A stretch of DNA of 64,000 nucleotides from Vibrio sp. PID17_43 (GCF_002608565.1 NZ_LIXM01000014.1:62001-126000), one strand, 5' to 3'. Shown: positions 27,108 to 36,958, counted from the first letter of the stretch. The notes: generated by a model not told the origin, from the sequence alone. Program-made: numbers and translations.

Positions 27108-28850
27108 GTGGCAGACAAGTCTACAGATTTAACCGTCACCGGTGGTGGCTCTGACGGTACATTGATTGCGAATTCCGATCTGGATATGGAGAGCCAAAAT
27201 CCAGATCTTGAAGAACGCAGTGCATCAAAATTTGATATGGCCGTGGGTGATCTCGACTTACTTCGACAAGTCGTACTCGTGTTGTCTATCTCTATTTGTG
27301 TTGCATTAATCGTGATGTTGTTCTTCTGGGTTAAAGAGCCTGAAATGCGCCCTCTTGGCGTATACGAGACCGAAGAACTGATCCCCGTGCTAGATTATCT
27401 CGATCAGCAAAAAATCAACTACAAGCTTGACGGTAATAATGTGTCAGTTGAGTCGAGTGAATACAACTCGATCAAGCTTGGCATGGTGCGCGCAGGCGTC
27501 AATAAAGCGACCGAAGCGGGCGATGACATTCTGCTACAAGACATGGGCTTTGGCGTGTCGCAGCGCCTGGAGCAAGAGCGACTTAAGCTGAGTCGTGAGC
27601 GACAACTTGCTCAGGCCATCGAAGAGATGAAACAAGTGCGGAAAGCACGAGTGTTACTGGCTTTGCCAAAACACAGTGTTTTCGTACGTCACAACCAAGA
27701 AGCATCGGCGTCGGTATTCTTAACCTTGTCTACTGGGGCAAACCTAAAGCAACAAGAAGTGGATTCGATTGTTGATATGGTGGCCAGTGCCGTCCCGGGC
27801 ATGAAGACATCACGTATCACCGTGACAGATCAACACGGCCGTTTGCTTAGCTCAGGTTCGCAAGATCCTGCTTCTGCCGCTCGTCGTAAAGAGCAAGAGC
27901 TAGAACGCAGCCAAGAACAGGCGCTACGTGAAAAAATTGATTCCGTTCTTTTGCCTATTCTTGGTTTTGGTAACTACACTGCGCAAGTCGATATTCAGAT
28001 GGATTTCAGTGCGGTAGAGCAAACGCGTAAGCGCTTCGATCCAAATACACCAGCAACGCGAAGTGAATACGCGCTAGAAGATTACAACAACGGCAATATG
28101 GTTGCGGGCATCCCTGGCGCGTTGAGCAACCAACCGCCTGCGGATGCATCGATTCCACAAGATGTGGCACAGATGAAAGATGGCTCGGTTTTGGGGCAAG
28201 GCTCGGTGCGTAAAGAATCCACACGCAATTTTGAACTCGATACCACCATTAGCCATGAACGCAAACAGACGGGAACCGTGGCGCGCCAAACCGTATCTGT
28301 TGCGATAAAAGAGCATCGTCAAGTGAACCCTGATACGGGGGAAGTGACGCATACAGCAATGTCAGAGTCTGAAATTAATGCGATTCGTCAGGTGCTTATT
28401 GGTGCGGTTGGCTTTGATCAAACCCGTGGCGATTTGCTTAACGTATTGAGTGTGAAATTTGCTGAACCTGAAATGGAGCAGATGATCGACCCACCAATTT
28501 GGGAGCACCCGAACTTCAATGACTGGGTTCGCTGGTTTGCGAGTGCGTTGGTGATCATCGTCGTCGTTCTTGTTCTGGTTCGTCCGGCGCTGAAAAAACT
28601 GCTTAACCCAGCAAGTGGCGATGAAGACGAAATCTACGGGCCAGATGGTCTGCCAATTGGTGCGAATGGTGAAACCAGCTTAATTGGTAGTGACATTGAA
28701 AGTAGTGAATTGTTTGAATTTGGCTCAAGCATTGATCTGCCGAACCTTCATAAAGATGAAGATGTATTGAAAGCGGTGCGAGCGCTTGTTGCCAATGAGC
28801 CTGAACTTGCCGCACAAGTAGTGAAAAACTGGATGAATGACAATGGCTAA
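27108..28850 (+). CDS. fliF: MS-ring protein FliF
   Basis: A 580-residue inner-membrane ring protein, on which the C ring and export gate assemble. Membrane helices lie at about residues 55-75 (VVLVLSISICVALIVMLFF) and 460-480 (WFASALVIIVVVLVLV), with the periplasmic ring-building domains between. The C-terminal ~30 residues bind FliG. GTG start, 14 bp after fliE. Overlaps fliG. Confidence 0.95.
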   Translation: MADKSTDLTVTGGGSDGTLIANSDLDMESQNPDLEERSASKFDMAVGDLDLLRQVVLVLSISICVALIVMLFFWVKEPEMRPLGVYETEELIPVLDYLDQQKINYKLDGNNVSVESSEYNSIKLGMVRAGVNKATEAGDDILLQDMGFGVSQRLEQERLKLSRERQLAQAIEEMKQVRKARVLLALPKHSVFVRHNQEASASVFLTLSTGANLKQQEVDSIVDMVASAVPGMKTSRITVTDQHGRLLSSGSQDPASAARRKEQELERSQEQALREKIDSVLLPILGFGNYTAQVDIQMDFSAVEQTRKRFDPNTPATRSEYALEDYNNGNMVAGIPGALSNQPPADASIPQDVAQMKDGSVLGQGSVRKESTRNFELDTTISHERKQTGTVARQTVSVAIKEHRQVNPDTGEVTHTAMSESEINAIRQVLIGAVGFDQTRGDLLNVLSVKFAEPEMEQMIDPPIWEHPNFNDWVRWFASALVIIVVVLVLVRPALKKLLNPASGDEDEIYGPDGLPIGANGETSLIGSDIESSELFEFGSSIDLPNLHKDEDVLKAVRALVANEPELAAQVVKNWMNDNG

Positions 28851-29898
28851 CGATATCGTAGCGCAAAATGATAACGGCGTGGGTCTGCCGGTAGACTTTG
28901 ATGCATCAACCATTACGGGAGACGAGAAAGCGGCGATTTTGCTATTGAGTCTGAATGAGCAAGATGCGGCAGGTATCATACGCCATCTAGAGCCCAAACA
29001 GGTTCAGCGTGTGGGTAGCGCAATGGCAAAGGCGAAAGATCTTAGCCAAGACAAAGTTTCGGCGGTGCATCGTGCATTTTTGGAAGACATCCAGAAATAC
29101 ACTAACATTGGTATGGGCAGCGAAGACTTTATGCGTAATACACTTATCGCAGCCCTAGGTGAAGACAAAGCAAATAACTTAGTTGACCAAATTCTATTGG
29201 GTACCGGTTCCAAAGGCCTAGACTCATTAAAATGGATGGACCCACGTCAAGTGGCGAGCATCATTGTTAACGAACACCCGCAAATTCAGACCATTGTCTT
29301 GTCCTATTTGGAGGCCGACCAGTCGGCAGAAATCCTTTCTCAGTTTCCGGAGCGTGTGCGTCTGGATTTGATGATGCGTATTGCCAACCTAGAAGAAGTT
29401 CAGCCATCTGCTCTAGCAGAGCTGAACGAAATCATGGAAAAACAGTTTGCTGGTCAAGCGGGGGCTCAAGCGGCTAAGATTGGCGGCCTGAAGGCAGCAG
29501 CAGAAATTATGAATTACCTAGACAACAACGTCGAAGGTATCTTGATGGATCAAATCCGCGATCAAGACGAAGACATGGCGACACAAATTCAAGATTTGAT
29601 GTTTGTCTTCGATAACTTGATCGAAGTGGACGATCAGGGTATTCAGAAGTTGCTGCGTGACGTGCCACAAGACATTCTACAACGTGCACTTAAAGGTGCG
29701 GATGAATCACTACGTGAGAAAGTCTTGAGGAACATGTCTAAGCGTGCTGCTGAGATGATGCGCGACGATATCGAAGCGATGCCACCAGTTCGTGTGGCCG
29801 ATGTAGAAGCGGCTCAGAAAGAAATTCTAGCCATTGCTCGTCGTATGGCAGACGCTGGCGACCTCATGTTGTCTGGCGGCGCAGACGAATTCTTATAA
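28843..29898 (+). CDS. fliG: Motor switch protein FliG
   Basis: A 351-residue C-ring protein that transmits stator torque and switches direction. N, middle and C armadillo-like domains are recognisable: the EHPQ motif in VNEHPQIQT in the middle domain and charged torque residues in the C domain (DQDEDMATQIQDLMFVFDNL). The start MANDIVAQ at 28843 overlaps the end of fliF by 8 bp; ATG 28837 is an alternative. Confidence 0.95.
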   Translation: MANDIVAQNDNGVGLPVDFDASTITGDEKAAILLLSLNEQDAAGIIRHLEPKQVQRVGSAMAKAKDLSQDKVSAVHRAFLEDIQKYTNIGMGSEDFMRNTLIAALGEDKANNLVDQILLGTGSKGLDSLKWMDPRQVASIIVNEHPQIQTIVLSYLEADQSAEILSQFPERVRLDLMMRIANLEEVQPSALAELNEIMEKQFAGQAGAQAAKIGGLKAAAEIMNYLDNNVEGILMDQIRDQDEDMATQIQDLMFVFDNLIEVDDQGIQKLLRDVPQDILQRALKGADESLREKVLRNMSKRAAEMMRDDIEAMPPVRVADVEAAQKEILAIARRMADAGDLMLSGGADEFL

Positions 29899-29906
29899 TC
29901 CTCCTT

Positions 29907-29934
29907 AGCGCTTTTCATTGTATTGAAGAGCGCT
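29907..29934 (+). other. Hairpin between fliG and fliH
   Basis: AGCGCTTTTCA (29907-29917) and TGAAGAGCGCT (29924-29934) form an 11-bp stem with one wobble pair and a 6-base loop. No T-tract follows, so it is more likely an mRNA stability or processing element inside the operon than a terminator. Confidence 0.6.
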
Positions 29935-29973
29935 GATTTCCCTCTGTTATAACAAGCAAACGGTAGACTAATC

Positions 29974-30774
29974 ATGGTTGGCGATAGAAAACGTGGATTT
30001 ATCCGTCCTGATGAAGATGATGCGATGATCGAACCGCAACGCTGGGGTTTGCCAGATTACGGTGAGCCAAAAGCGAAACAAGCCAAAGAAACTGCGTTTA
30101 ACTACGACCCTGGTTGGGTGCCGAATTTCGATGAACCGGAAGAAGAACAACCTCTTGAACTCACGGAAGAGCAAATCGAACTGATTAAGCAAGGCGCTTA
30201 TCAAGAAGGCTTATATCAAGGGCAAGAAGCGGGGTTCAAGCAGGGATACGACAAAGGCAAAGAAGAAGGCATACAGGCCGGTCACGCTGAAGGTTTAGAG
30301 CAGGGTAAGACAGAAGGAGTAACAGCGGGGCAAGAGTATATCCAGCAGCAAGTAGAGACATTTTTGAATCTTGCTAACCAGTTTGCACAACCTTTGGAGC
30401 TGATGAATGCTCAGGTAGAAAAGCAACTGGTGGACATGGTGCTCTGTCTCGTTAAAGAAGTCGTGCATGTCGAAGTGCAGACCAACCCTCAGATTATTCT
30501 CGATACGGTGAAGCAATCGGTCGAAGCGTTGCCAATCTCTGGCCACCCAATTACGCTGCATTTAAATCCAGATGATGTTGCGATTATCCGTTCGGCTTAT
30601 GGTCAAGAAGAGCTTGATTGTCGTAACTGGACATTGGTTGCAGAGCCAGCACTGAATCGTGGCGATTTACAAATTTCGGCCGGTGAATCGAGTATTAACT
30701 ATCGCATGGAAGAGCGCGTGAAAAGCGTGCTAAACAGCTTCTGTGGCGCAAACCGCCATCAAGGGAGCGAGTAA
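29974..30774 (+). CDS. fliH: Flagellar export ATPase regulator FliH
   Basis: A 266-residue cytoplasmic protein that binds the ATPase FliI and links it to the C ring. Residues 79-119 carry eleven glycines at exactly four-residue spacing (GxxxG repeats), a known FliH feature here unusually long and regular. The C-terminal half (about 125-255) is the FliH/V-ATPase E-subunit-like domain. fliI follows 3 bp later. Confidence 0.93.
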   Translation: MVGDRKRGFIRPDEDDAMIEPQRWGLPDYGEPKAKQAKETAFNYDPGWVPNFDEPEEEQPLELTEEQIELIKQGAYQEGLYQGQEAGFKQGYDKGKEEGIQAGHAEGLEQGKTEGVTAGQEYIQQQVETFLNLANQFAQPLELMNAQVEKQLVDMVLCLVKEVVHVEVQTNPQIILDTVKQSVEALPISGHPITLHLNPDDVAIIRSAYGQEELDCRNWTLVAEPALNRGDLQISAGESSINYRMEERVKSVLNSFCGANRHQGSE

Positions 30775-30777
30775 CCG

Positions 30778-32097
30778 ATGCAAGCCTTAGCCGACCGTTT
30801 AAAAAACTACAAAGTAGAAGGCTTAACCACGCGTCCCGTTGCGTCTGGCAAGCTAGTGCGTGTAGTCGGCTTGACGCTAGAGGCGACGGGCTGTCGCGCA
30901 CCGATTGGCAGTTTGTGTTTAGTTGAAACTATGTCCGGTCATATGGAAGCGGAAGTGGTGGGCTTTTCCGGTGATAACCTATTCTTGATGCCGAGTGAAC
31001 AGATCACGGGCATTCTCCCAGGTGCAAAAGTGACACCTTTGACCAGCGAAGCGGGATTGCCCGTTGGGATGGAACTGCTTGGCCGCGTCATTGATGGTGT
31101 AGGGAATCCACTCGATGGCCTCGGCCCCATCTACACTGAGCATCGCGCGTCTTTTAACGCAGACCCGATAAATCCGTTGTCGCGTAAACCGATTTCTGAA
31201 CCTTTGGATGTGGGGTTAAAAGCGATCAACGGTTTGCTCACGGTGGGTAAAGGCCAGCGTATCGGCCTTTTTGCCGGCTCTGGTGTGGGTAAATCGGTCA
31301 CATTAGGCATGATGACTCGAGGCACTACCGCGCAGGTGGTCGTGGTGGGCTTGATTGGTGAACGTGGACGAGAAGTTAAAGAGTTCATTGAAGATATTTT
31401 GGGTGAAGATGGACGTCGTCGTTCCGTTGTTGTCGCCGCACCAGCAGATGCTTCCCCTTTGATGCGTTTAAAAGGTTGCCAGACAGCACTGACCATCGCT
31501 GAGTATTTCCGTGACCAAGGCTTAGATGTTTTATTATTGATGGATTCACTCACCCGCTTTGCTCAAGCGCAACGTGAAATTGCCTTATCAGTGGGTGAAC
31601 CGCCTGCAACGAAAGGTTATCCGCCATCGGTATTTGCTAAGTTACCAGCGCTGGTGGAGCGTGCGGGTAACGGCAGTCCAGAGCAAGGCTCGATCACGGC
31701 ATTTTTCACCGTACTAACCGAGGGTGACGATCTTCAGGACCCGATTGCGGATGCATCCCGCGCGATTCTCGACGGTCACATCGTGTTGTCGCGTGAAATG
31801 GCTGATGCAGGTCATTACCCCGCGATTGATGTTGAAAAGTCGGTCAGTCGTGTTATGCCGCAAATCACCACAGAAGAGCACGTGTTAATGTCGAAAGCGG
31901 TGCGTCAGGTATTGTCGATTTGTCGTAAAAACCAAGATTTGGTCTCGATTGGAGCCTATAAGCCAGGTACCGATCCGGCTATCGACAGTGCATTTACGTT
32001 AAAACCGAGGTTAGACGATTACTTGCAACAGCGCATGAAAGAATCGGTGCCATACGACATGTGTGTCAACATGCTAAAAAGCATTTTGGGTGGGTAA
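30778..32097 (+). CDS. fliI: Flagellar export ATPase FliI
   Basis: A 439-residue F1-like ATPase that powers substrate loading into the flagellar type III gate. Walker A is [11 protein letters not shown] (about residues 163-173), and Walker B lies in [19 protein letters not shown], the signature of the family. [16 protein letters not shown] is also typical. It forms a complex with FliH and FliJ, encoded on either side. Confidence 0.97.
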   Translation: MQALADRLKNYKVEGLTTRPVASGKLVRVVGLTLEATGCRAPIGSLCLVETMSGHMEAEVVGFSGDNLFLMPSEQITGILPGAKVTPLTSEAGLPVGMELLGRVIDGVGNPLDGLGPIYTEHRASFNADPINPLSRKPISEPLDVGLKAINGLLTVGKGQRIGLFAGSGVGKSVTLGMMTRGTTAQVVVVGLIGERGREVKEFIEDILGEDGRRRSVVVAAPADASPLMRLKGCQTALTIAEYFRDQGLDVLLLMDSLTRFAQAQREIALSVGEPPATKGYPPSVFAKLPALVERAGNGSPEQGSITAFFTVLTEGDDLQDPIADASRAILDGHIVLSREMADAGHYPAIDVEKSVSRVMPQITTEEHVLMSKAVRQVLSICRKNQDLVSIGAYKPGTDPAIDSAFTLKPRLDDYLQQRMKESVPYDMCVNMLKSILGG

Positions 32098-32103
32098 TAG
32101 CGT

Positions 32104-32547
32104 ATGGAAAACGCCATGGAGTTTCTGCTTGAGCAGTCGAAAGAACGAGAAGACCAAGCGGTATTAGCCCTTAACAAAGCGCGAACCGAACTAGAGGATT
32201 ACTACCGTCAAGTTGAGCAGATCGAAAAATACCGCCTTGATTACTGCCATCAATTGGTTGACCGAGGAATGGCGGGATTAACGGCAAGCCAATATGGTCA
32301 TTTAAATCGGTTTCTTACTCAGTTAGATGAAACACTTTCTAAGCAGAAACAAGCCGAAAGCCATTTCAAAAACCAAGTCCAAAACTGTCAAGACTATTGG
32401 TTGAATATGCGTAAAGAGCGCATGTCTTACGAATGGATGATAGAAAAGCGCGCCAAAGAGAAGCAGCAAGCCGAAGCAAAAAAAGAGCAAAAGCAGATGG
32501 ATGAATTCTCGACGCTGCTCTATAGTCGCCAAAAAATCCAGTTTTAA
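32104..32547 (+). CDS. fliJ: Flagellar export chaperone FliJ
   Basis: A 147-residue, almost fully coiled-coil protein rich in Glu, Lys and Gln, 6 bp behind fliI. FliJ acts like the gamma stalk of the ATPase and escorts export chaperones. Length and context match; sequence identity in this family is low. Last gene of the fliE operon before an internal terminator-like hairpin. Confidence 0.9.
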   Translation: MENAMEFLLEQSKEREDQAVLALNKARTELEDYYRQVEQIEKYRLDYCHQLVDRGMAGLTASQYGHLNRFLTQLDETLSKQKQAESHFKNQVQNCQDYWLNMRKERMSYEWMIEKRAKEKQQAEAKKEQKQMDEFSTLLYSRQKIQF

Positions 32548-32594
32548 TCCCATTGCTCTGGCCTGAGCACACCATGATTAGTGGCGGTCGTCAG

Positions 32595-32627
32595 AAAAGT
32601 CACGCTTCACATTGGCGTGATTTTTGC
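32595..32627 (+). promoter_or_regulatory. Sigma-54 promoter of fliK embedded in a terminator-like hairpin
   Basis: AAAAGTCACGC (32595-32605) and GCGTGATTTTT (32615-32625) form an 11-bp stem with one wobble and a 9-base loop, terminator-like and rich in T at the end. The same bases form a sigma-54 element: TTGGCGTG (32612-32619), ATTT, TTGC (32624-32627). So the end of fliEFGHIJ and the start of the fliK unit use the same DNA. Confidence 0.75.
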
Positions 32628-32709
32628 ATTTTTACCTCATAAACTCAATCTTGCCACTGATGCGGAATTCGACAGTGCAACGTAACACGCTGACGACGAG
32701 AGCTTCTAT

Positions 32710-34422
32710 ATGAATGTGAATTTGCCAAATATTTCAGCGACCAATAAGGCTTCGACAGTTGAGTCGGCTACCATGGCGGCGACAGACAACCCGGCAAACA
32801 ACGGTTTTTTGGAAACTTTAGCCGGAGCGTTTACGGATTCGCAACAAACAGAAAAGCCTGCTGAGCTAGAAAGCGAGAGCCAAGAAAAAGTCACGACGGA
32901 TGAGTTATTGACTCAAGGGGAAGTGAAGGCCACGTCGGCTGAAGACTCACTTGAAGAAGCGGTTGTTTCCAATTCACCAACCAGCATGAAACCGGTCACC
33001 GAAACCGACATTGCCTCTGTGAAGGGGCGCGAGGTTGAAAGCGCGATGGATGAAGGTCAGCAGTTATTGGGGCGAATCCAAACGGCCAACCAAACATTGA
33101 ATTCGAATAGCACTTCGTTAGAAGGCGGCAAAGGATTGCCTGGGCAAGTTGATGCAATCGCCAACGGCATTTCTGCCGCTCAGTCTGGTAACGAAGAACA
33201 AGCATTGAACCAGCATCCAGTCACCGAATTGCCCGTTCAGACAGATGTTAAGGCGCAAGATGTTCAGCAGGGTATTGCAGGTTCTGAAAATGAGGCATCT
33301 TCAGCCAAGTCGGTTGACCTAGGTGAAGGGGTTAGTGAAACAAAAGCTAACGTGACAGCCCATATTGATTGGAATTCATCAAGTACACAAGCTGCACAGA
33401 CCCAAGCAATGACGGAAGCGGGCGCTGTGACACGTATCTCTTTAGATACGCTAGAAGTCATTGATAATAAATTAGCTCAAGGCCAGCCGCTTTCTCAGCA
33501 GGAGCTTGAAGTGATTGATGGTTTGCGATCGGGCTTGGTCGTCGCGGATATACCAGAGCAAGATTTGGCACAGCTTGTTGCCTTGCCTAGTGACGGAAAA
33601 GTGGCGCTGTCTGAGCAGCATGCAGCTCAAGTGAACACGGCACGACAAGGGGTTTCAATGTCGATGGCACAGCAGGCTAACCATTCAGAAGTGAAGCCAA
33701 CGGCAGCGCAAGTCCCACTCAATTCAGATAAAGTAGCGGTGTCATCTACACCGGATGCGCTACTGACCGCAAATACGAATCCTACGGCTCAGGCTAATGC
33801 TGAATTAAGCAAGACGGTGATGAATGCCGGTTTAACGGCGAGCGCACTTAAAGCCGCTGTGAATAAGCAAGATAAGAATGAGCCACAGCATGGTTTTGCT
33901 GGGCAAATTCAAGCGGCAGCGAGCCATCAAGGTGTGAATGCGACTCAACAAGCTCGCATTGATGCGGCGCAGCAAGCACAGCTCCCATTACAGTTGACCA
34001 AAGAGTTGGCCAATGAACAAATGGCGGAAAAAGTGCAGATGATGATGTCAAAGAATTTGAAAAATCTCGATATCCGTCTTGATCCGCCGGAACTTGGGCG
34101 TATGCAGATCCGCATGACCATGAATAATGATTTGGCTAACGTGCACTTTACGGTGACAAACCCTCAAGCTCGCGAGATCATTGAACAAACCATGCCACGT
34201 CTGAGAGAAATGCTTGCTCAGCAGGGGATGCAGTTAGCAGAGTCTTCCGTTCAGCAGCAAAGCAGTGGTCAGCAACAAGAACGACATACGACGTCTGAGC
34301 AGAACGGTCAGGGGGCATTAAGTCGAGAGCTTTCGCAAACGTCAGATGATAACGTTGATGGTGATGTGAATCTTGATTTGAATGTGGCGTCAAAGCGTGA
34401 TGGAATTAGTTTCTACGCATAG
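32710..34422 (+). CDS. fliK: Hook-length control protein FliK
   Basis: A 570-residue secreted molecular ruler. Residues 1-400 are low-complexity (Ala, Gln, Ser, Thr) and disordered, as expected of the ruler part. The C-terminal Flg_hook domain (about 420-510, LDIRLDPPELGRMQIRMTM) contacts FlhB and switches export specificity from hook to filament. Starts a new transcription unit with its own sigma-54 promoter. Confidence 0.92.
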   Translation: MNVNLPNISATNKASTVESATMAATDNPANNGFLETLAGAFTDSQQTEKPAELESESQEKVTTDELLTQGEVKATSAEDSLEEAVVSNSPTSMKPVTETDIASVKGREVESAMDEGQQLLGRIQTANQTLNSNSTSLEGGKGLPGQVDAIANGISAAQSGNEEQALNQHPVTELPVQTDVKAQDVQQGIAGSENEASSAKSVDLGEGVSETKANVTAHIDWNSSSTQAAQTQAMTEAGAVTRISLDTLEVIDNKLAQGQPLSQQELEVIDGLRSGLVVADIPEQDLAQLVALPSDGKVALSEQHAAQVNTARQGVSMSMAQQANHSEVKPTAAQVPLNSDKVAVSSTPDALLTANTNPTAQANAELSKTVMNAGLTASALKAAVNKQDKNEPQHGFAGQIQAAASHQGVNATQQARIDAAQQAQLPLQLTKELANEQMAEKVQMMMSKNLKNLDIRLDPPELGRMQIRMTMNNDLANVHFTVTNPQAREIIEQTMPRLREMLAQQGMQLAESSVQQQSSGQQQERHTTSEQNGQGALSRELSQTSDDNVDGDVNLDLNVASKRDGISFYA

Positions 34423-34488
34423 AATAGCAGCCTGAAATGATAATAAATAACCTCAACTTAGGTTAAGTAGTAAGAAAAAGAGGCAGGA

Positions 34489-34989
34489 ATGGCAGAAGAA
34501 CAGCGACAAGGAGCCGATGCTCCTAAAGGAAAAAGTAAGCTACTGATCATCATTATCGCAGTGGTCGTATTGCTTGTTGGCGGTGGTGCAGCGGCATTCT
34601 TTTTCATGGGTTCTGACGAGCTAGCGCAAAGAGAATATGCCCAGCAAGCACAAGCTGCAACGGCAGCTGCCCCCATTGCTTATGTGAATATTCCACAGCC
34701 CTTTATTTTCAATGTGACGGGTGACCGTCGTGATAGACTAGTGCAAATCCAAGCACAGCTAATGGTGCGTGGTAGTGAGAATGAGCAGCTTGCTCGTTAC
34801 CACTCTCCTCTTATCGAAAGTTCATTGCTGTCAACCTTTGCCTCGGCCACTGTTGAGCAACTACGCTCTCCTTCTGGCCGTGTTGAGCTGCGTGACCGTG
34901 CGTCTGACGACATTAAAGCGGCGCTGAACGTGGCCGTAGGCAAGCCAGTCATTGAAAAAGTGCTGTTTACAGATTTTGTAATTCAATAG
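34489..34989 (+). CDS. fliL: Flagellar stator-associated protein FliL
   Basis: A 166-residue inner-membrane protein with a short cytoplasmic N-terminus, one membrane helix (about residues 19-42, LLIIIIAVVVLLVGGGAAAFFF) and a periplasmic stomatin-like domain. FliL forms a ring around the stator and supports motor function. Precedes fliM by 7 bp. Confidence 0.93.
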   Translation: MAEEQRQGADAPKGKSKLLIIIIAVVVLLVGGGAAAFFFMGSDELAQREYAQQAQAATAAAPIAYVNIPQPFIFNVTGDRRDRLVQIQAQLMVRGSENEQLARYHSPLIESSLLSTFASATVEQLRSPSGRVELRDRASDDIKAALNVAVGKPVIEKVLFTDFVIQ

Positions 34990-34996
34990 GTATAAC

Positions 34997-36043
34997 GTGA
35001 CCGATCTATTAAGCCAAGACGAGATTGATGCGCTGCTACACGGGGTTGATGATGTTGATGACATTGACGACTCCATAGATAACGACATCGAAGGTGCTGT
35101 CAGCTTCGATTTCTCGTCTCAAGACAGGATTGTACGTGGCCGCATGCCAACGCTCGAACTTATTAACGAGCGTTTTGCACGACATTTGCGTATTAGCCTG
35201 TTTAACATGTTACGCAAAACGGCTGAAGTGTCGATTAACGGCGTACAGATGATGAAATTTGGTGAATACCAAAACACCCTATACGTTCCAACGAGTTTGA
35301 ACATGGTGCGTTTCCGTCCGCTTAAAGGCACGACGTTAATCACCATGGAAGCGCGTTTGGTTTTTATTCTGGTAGAGAACTTCTTTGGGGGCGATGGCCG
35401 ATTCCACGCCAAGATTGAAGGGCGTGAATTTACCCCAACCGAACGACGCATTATTCAGTTACTGCTGAAGATTGTTTTTGAAGATTATAAAGAAGCGTGG
35501 TCTCCAGTAATGGGGGTTGAGTTCGAGTACTTAGATTCAGAAGTGAACCCAAGTATGGCAAACATCGTGAGCCCGACAGAGGTGATCGTTGTGAGTTCGT
35601 TCCATATTGAAGTGGATGGCGGCGGCGGCGATTTCCACGTGGTGATGCCGTACTCAATGGTGGAACCCATCCGTGAACTGCTTGATGCGGGTGTACAGTC
35701 GGACAAGATGGAAACCGATGTGCGCTGGAGCTCAGCACTGCGTGAAGAAATCATGGATTGCCCAGTAAACTTCCGTGTGAATTTGCTAGAGAAAAACATC
35801 TCTCTTCGTGATTTGATGGAGTTGCAACCGGGCGATGTGATCCCGATTGAGATGCCTGAACACGCAACCATGTTCATTGAGGATTTACCGACATACCGAG
35901 TGAAAATGGGTCGCTCTGAAGACAAAATGGCAGTACAGATTTCTCAAGAAATCGAACGCCCGAATGTAGTAAAAACCGATTTAGCGTTTTTGAATAAAGA
36001 CATCATGTCTGAACTTGAGAACGACGACGATACTGACGACTAA
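34997..36043 (+). CDS. fliM: Motor switch protein FliM
   Basis: A 348-residue C-ring protein, the CheY-P target. The N-terminal CheY-binding peptide is SQDEIDALLHG at residues 6-16, followed by an acidic Asp-rich linker, the CheC-like middle domain (about 50-230) and a SpoA C-terminal domain (about 250-330). GTG start. The Q-D-E-x-D-x-L-L core resembles the CheZ tail and CheA linker repeats encoded downstream. Confidence 0.95.
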   Translation: MTDLLSQDEIDALLHGVDDVDDIDDSIDNDIEGAVSFDFSSQDRIVRGRMPTLELINERFARHLRISLFNMLRKTAEVSINGVQMMKFGEYQNTLYVPTSLNMVRFRPLKGTTLITMEARLVFILVENFFGGDGRFHAKIEGREFTPTERRIIQLLLKIVFEDYKEAWSPVMGVEFEYLDSEVNPSMANIVSPTEVIVVSSFHIEVDGGGGDFHVVMPYSMVEPIRELLDAGVQSDKMETDVRWSSALREEIMDCPVNFRVNLLEKNISLRDLMELQPGDVIPIEMPEHATMFIEDLPTYRVKMGRSEDKMAVQISQEIERPNVVKTDLAFLNKDIMSELENDDDTDD

Positions 36044-36132
36044 AAATACTTTACTGAAGTTACGCGCCTCCGGGTTCAATGGTTTGAAACTGGACTATAA
36101 CGGCGCGAATAGGTTTAACACAGGACATTAAA

Positions 36133-36543
36133 ATGGAACTAAGTGACGATCAAAAGCTTGCAGACGAATGGGCAGCCGCTCTTGGAGAAGACCCGTCAGC
36201 GCCTTCTATTAACGTAGATGAAGTATTGGCAGCGCCACTGGAAGAGCTAAAAGATACCTCAAGTCCAATCACTGATGATGAGCGTCGTAAACTCGACACC
36301 ATTATGGATATCCCAGTAACCATCTCTATGGAAGTGGGCCGTTCACAAATTAGCATTCGTAACTTACTGCAATTGAACCAAGGTTCAGTCGTGGAGTTAG
36401 ATCGTTTAGCGGGTGAATCATTGGACGTATTGGTTAACGGCACGTTGATCGCGCACGGCGAAGTGGTTGTCGTCAACGATAAATTTGGTATTCGTCTAAC
36501 CGACGTGATCAGCCAAACTGAACGCATCAAAAAGTTGCGTTAA
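36133..36543 (+). CDS. fliN: Motor switch protein FliN
   Basis: A 136-residue C-ring protein. The N-terminal ~50 residues are acidic and variable; the SpoA domain is at about 55-130 (IPVTISMEVGRSQISIRNLLQLNQGSVVELDRLAGE). It forms the base of the C ring and also helps dock FliH. It is separated from fliM by 89 bp with no clear promoter. Confidence 0.94.
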   Translation: MELSDDQKLADEWAAALGEDPSAPSINVDEVLAAPLEELKDTSSPITDDERRKLDTIMDIPVTISMEVGRSQISIRNLLQLNQGSVVELDRLAGESLDVLVNGTLIAHGEVVVVNDKFGIRLTDVISQTERIKKLR

Positions 36544-36544
36544 T

Positions 36545-36958
36545 ATGAGCCGTTCAATTAAACCGAGATTGAAGCAAATCACAGGAGCACTGAGCTTAAT
36601 GCTAAGTGCTCCTTATGCATTTGCGGCCGCACCAAGTAATCTAGATCTCGCGACGACTCTTGGCTCATTAGTACTGGTGATTGGTGTGATCTTATTGCTG
36701 GCTTGGCTGCTTAAACGCATGCAAGTACCGACAATGGGACAGCAAAAAGGTTTGCGTATTGTCAGTCAATTGCCTGTGGGTACTAAAGAACGTATTGCGG
36801 TTGTCCAAGTGGGCGAGGAGCAGTTTTTGGTGGGGATTACCAGTCAATCTATCCAAACCCTAGCTAAGCTTGAAACGCCACTAAAAGAGGAAGCGTTAGC
36901 AAGCAGCGCTTTCGCCAGTCACTTTAGCCAACTGATAAAAAAACATGATCAAGGATAA
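36545..36958 (+). CDS. fliO: Flagellar export protein FliO
   Basis: A 137-residue membrane protein with a possible N-terminal signal-like stretch and one membrane helix (about residues 36-57, [21 protein letters not shown]). It has a small cytoplasmic domain ([30 protein letters not shown]) typical of FliO, which helps build the FliP ring. It overlaps fliP by 14 bp. Confidence 0.9.
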   Translation: MSRSIKPRLKQITGALSLMLSAPYAFAAAPSNLDLATTLGSLVLVIGVILLLAWLLKRMQVPTMGQQKGLRIVSQLPVGTKERIAVVQVGEEQFLVGITSQSIQTLAKLETPLKEEALASSAFASHFSQLIKKHDQG

